Shown: piece by piece, positions 30,700 to 32,189 of the stretch
How positions within the stretch are numbered: the stretch's first letter is position 1
How the letters are laid out: every line of letters starts with the position of its first letter
Assembly: GCA_017445425.1 (NCBI GenBank)
Contig: JAFSUF010000052.1
Location: forward strand, 1 to 32,189
Direction of reading: 5' to 3'
Length of the DNA: 32,189 nt
DNA from: Bacteroidales bacterium
GTDB taxonomy: Bacteria; Bacteroidota; Bacteroidia; Bacteroidales; UBA932
Program-made: the position numbers and the translations under genes
The notes under the pieces: model-generated
Database searches by the model: none
What the model saw: only the letters and a program-made list of their open reading frames with translations
What the model was told of the DNA's origin: nothing

Positions 30700-32189
30700 A
30701 TGAAAAACAGTTTTCTTCGCGACGTAATTGTTCTGTCGTCGCTCTTGATTATTGCAGTTGCCTGCAATGAGGCGGATAAGGCGAGGGTGGAGGAGTTGCA
30801 GCAGGAGTTGGATGAGCTGGAGCAGAAGGAAATTCCAGGGGTGCCTGGCGCTGAGGTCGTCGTCCCTGAAGACGGGTCTTTCTTCTTTACTTTTGACAAG
30901 GAGGGCTACGGTGTTGATGCGGGTGGCAGTGTTACCATATGTTATTCCCTTCAGGAGGAGGCCGCAATAGATATTGAAGTAGTCGGCGGTGAGGGTTGGG
31001 AAGTCAGCGTCAATAGCATAGATGCAATTTCAGGGCAGATTGTCATTTCTGCACCGGACCCGGCTTCGCCTGCGGAATTCACGGTTACTGCGACTACCGA
31101 CGACGGTCGTGCAACCACCGCAAAATTGCCGGTGCTGGTGCGAGACCAGTATTCCGATGCAACCCGGACCACGTTCAAGACAATGGGTTACCGCGGGTTC
31201 AAGAATCATATGGCAACGCTGGAGAATTTCCAGAAACTGGCGGATGCCGGCATAGGGATAATTACTGTAGAGACCGACGAGGGCCCTTTTATGCATCAGC
31301 TGGATCTTGCTCAGCAGGTGGGGATGAAGTGCGTCCCGGTTGTGTGGCCTGCTGCCGAAGCGTACGAACGTGACCCGGAGAATTACAAGGGACTGGACGA
31401 GATGATCAATAAGTTGAAAGACCATCCTGCAACTTTTGCGTATCATATTTATGACGAGCCTTCTTTGACCCTTTTGCCAGCTTTGAGGTTCCGCAAAGAG
31501 AGGATAGAGAGTCTTGATCCGAATCATCCGGTGTATATCAATCTCCTTGCCTATGCAAGTCAGGCGGGCCTGGGGGTCCGGTACTACCAGGACTATGTGG
31601 AGTCATATATCCGGGACTGCAAGCTCAAGTTCTTTTCGTTCGATGTCTATCCCTGCCGTCCCGAAGGCGACCCGTATTACCTCGACGGGATACAATCTTC
31701 CTGGTGGGAGTGCAATGAGATCGTGGCAGACCTTACCAAGCGCTACGGCATTCCCTGGTGGGGTTTTGCTGCAAGTTGCTGGATAGACCGCGAGCAGCAT
31801 CTCTTAGCCAAGCCCACGGTAGAGAATCTCCGCCTGCAGGTTTATTGCAACCTCTCATACGGTGCACAGGTGATTCAGTATTTCGTAATCCTCCAGTATG
31901 GCGGTACCAGTTTTGCCCCGATTATGGTGGATGGCACCTGGAACGAAGAGGCATACGGCATTCTCAAGGATTTCAATACTGAACTTCACCGCCGAGGTTG
32001 GGTGTTTGACGGTTCCAGTATGGAAAAGGTAAGGCATACCAATACTGCGCCTGCCTGGACTACCCGGTTCTCGAATGACGACCTGCCTGTCGAAATAGGC
32101 GGCCTTTCTACAGACCAGGAGGCTCTTGTCGGATTCATAGATAATCTCGGCAACAAATACATCACTGTCGTCAATAAGTCGCTCAAGGA
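30700..32189 (+). CDS. Lipoprotein with coiled coil, Ig-like domain and glycoside-hydrolase-like barrel (3' end outside window)
   Basis: The frame is open from ATG 30700 to the window end (at least 496 aa). The signal MKNSFLRDVIVLSSLLIIAV AC gives a lipobox (IAVAC). A short coiled coil follows (EADKARVEELQQELDELEQK). A beta-rich Ig/BACON-like domain spans about 65-150 (FTFDKEGYGVDAGGSVTICY to KLPVLVRD). From about 160 a TIM-barrel-like region starts: FQKLADAGIGIITVETDEG, GMKCVPVVWPA, then FAYHIYDEPSL, where DEP could hold the acid/base Glu. FFSFDVYPCR, IPWWGFAASCW and GAQVIQYFVILQYGG follow. This resembles the beta-galactosidase/agarase-type barrels of Bacteroidales glycan utilisation. Substrate unknown; rhamnose-gene proximity hints at rhamnose-containing glycans. 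Confidence 0.8.
   Translation, partial: MKNSFLRDVIVLSSLLIIAVACNEADKARVEELQQELDELEQKEIPGVPGAEVVVPEDGSFFFTFDKEGYGVDAGGSVTICYSLQEEAAIDIEVVGGEGWEVSVNSIDAISGQIVISAPDPASPAEFTVTATTDDGRATTAKLPVLVRDQYSDATRTTFKTMGYRGFKNHMATLENFQKLADAGIGIITVETDEGPFMHQLDLAQQVGMKCVPVVWPAAEAYERDPENYKGLDEMINKLKDHPATFAYHIYDEPSLTLLPALRFRKERIESLDPNHPVYINLLAYASQAGLGVRYYQDYVESYIRDCKLKFFSFDVYPCRPEGDPYYLDGIQSSWWECNEIVADLTKRYGIPWWGFAASCWIDREQHLLAKPTVENLRLQVYCNLSYGAQVIQYFVILQYGGTSFAPIMVDGTWNEEAYGILKDFNTELHRRGWVFDGSSMEKVRHTNTAPAWTTRFSNDDLPVEIGGLSTDQEALVGFIDNLGNKYITVVNKSLK

Noticed and set aside
1..32189. CRISPR arrays, toxin-antitoxin pairs, known anti-phage systems or prophage genes
   Set aside because: No spaced short repeats, capsid, integrase, toxin-like small gene pairs or defence-signature domains were seen; the AddAB proteins are ordinary repair enzymes.

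Overview
This window looks like a chromosomal segment of a gut-type Bacteroidales bacterium. Evidence: most intact genes are preceded by the Bacteroidetes -7 promoter box TAnnTTTG, with no clear sigma70 -10/-35 pairs and few Shine-Dalgarno sites. The gene families are also typical of the phylum: an OMP_b-brl_3 type outer-membrane receptor with a carboxypeptidase-regulatory N-domain, Bacteroidetes AddAB-type nuclease-helicase proteins, secreted lipoproteins with L-A-G-C lipoboxes, and a rhaB-rhaA-rhaT cluster. By eye the GC content is in the 50s. I cannot assign a genus.

Layout. (1) Positions 1-8.6 kb form an accessory tract mixing intact genes with broken ones. Intact: the end of an alpha/beta hydrolase, tRNA-Ser(UGA), a secreted SGNH hydrolase, a ZIP metal transporter, a TfoX-like protein, and a three-gene set of a 63-aa Cys protein, a rhomboid protease and a 139-aa membrane protein. 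Broken or odd: a phosphotransferase, a LuxR-type HTH remnant, a beta-barrel remnant, an ECF S-component, a short-chain dehydrogenase, one copy of a duplicated lipoprotein, and a shortened HlyD-like adaptor. (2) 8.6-10.2 kb holds the intact paralogue of that lipoprotein. (3) 10.3-14.6 kb holds an inositol-monophosphatase-family enzyme, divergent from a NUDIX hydrolase that is coupled to a large RND/MMPL transporter with an unusually small first periplasmic loop. (4) 14.6-17.0 kb is the outer-membrane receptor-like protein. It is divergent from a long run of tightly packed genes. (5) 17.1-26.7 kb: PAP2 phosphatase, AddB-like nuclease, AddA-like helicase-nuclease, RsmI-like methyltransferase, FolB, MtaB and a PhnP-like MBL hydrolase. 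(6) 26.7-30.6 kb: the L-rhamnose operon rhaB-rhaA-rhaT with its own promoter and a perfect 17-bp hairpin behind it. (7) 30.7 kb to the end: the start of a long lipoprotein with a coiled coil, an Ig-like domain and a glycoside-hydrolase-like barrel. It runs off the window.

How the genes work together: RhaT imports L-rhamnose, RhaA isomerises it to L-rhamnulose and RhaB phosphorylates that to rhamnulose-1-phosphate; the aldolase and the regulator are not in this window. AddA and AddB would form the double-strand-break end-processing nuclease. FolB (folate) and MtaB (ms2t6A tRNA modification) are housekeeping genes in the same run.

I did not find an obviously new multi-gene defence or mobile system. 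The items that most deserve follow-up are the tandem lipoprotein family of unknown function, the RND protein with the reduced first loop, the chimeric-looking HlyD protein, the back-to-back gene remnants at 3431-3994, and the cluster of single-base frameshifts in the first 8.6 kb, which may be real decay or sequencing error.
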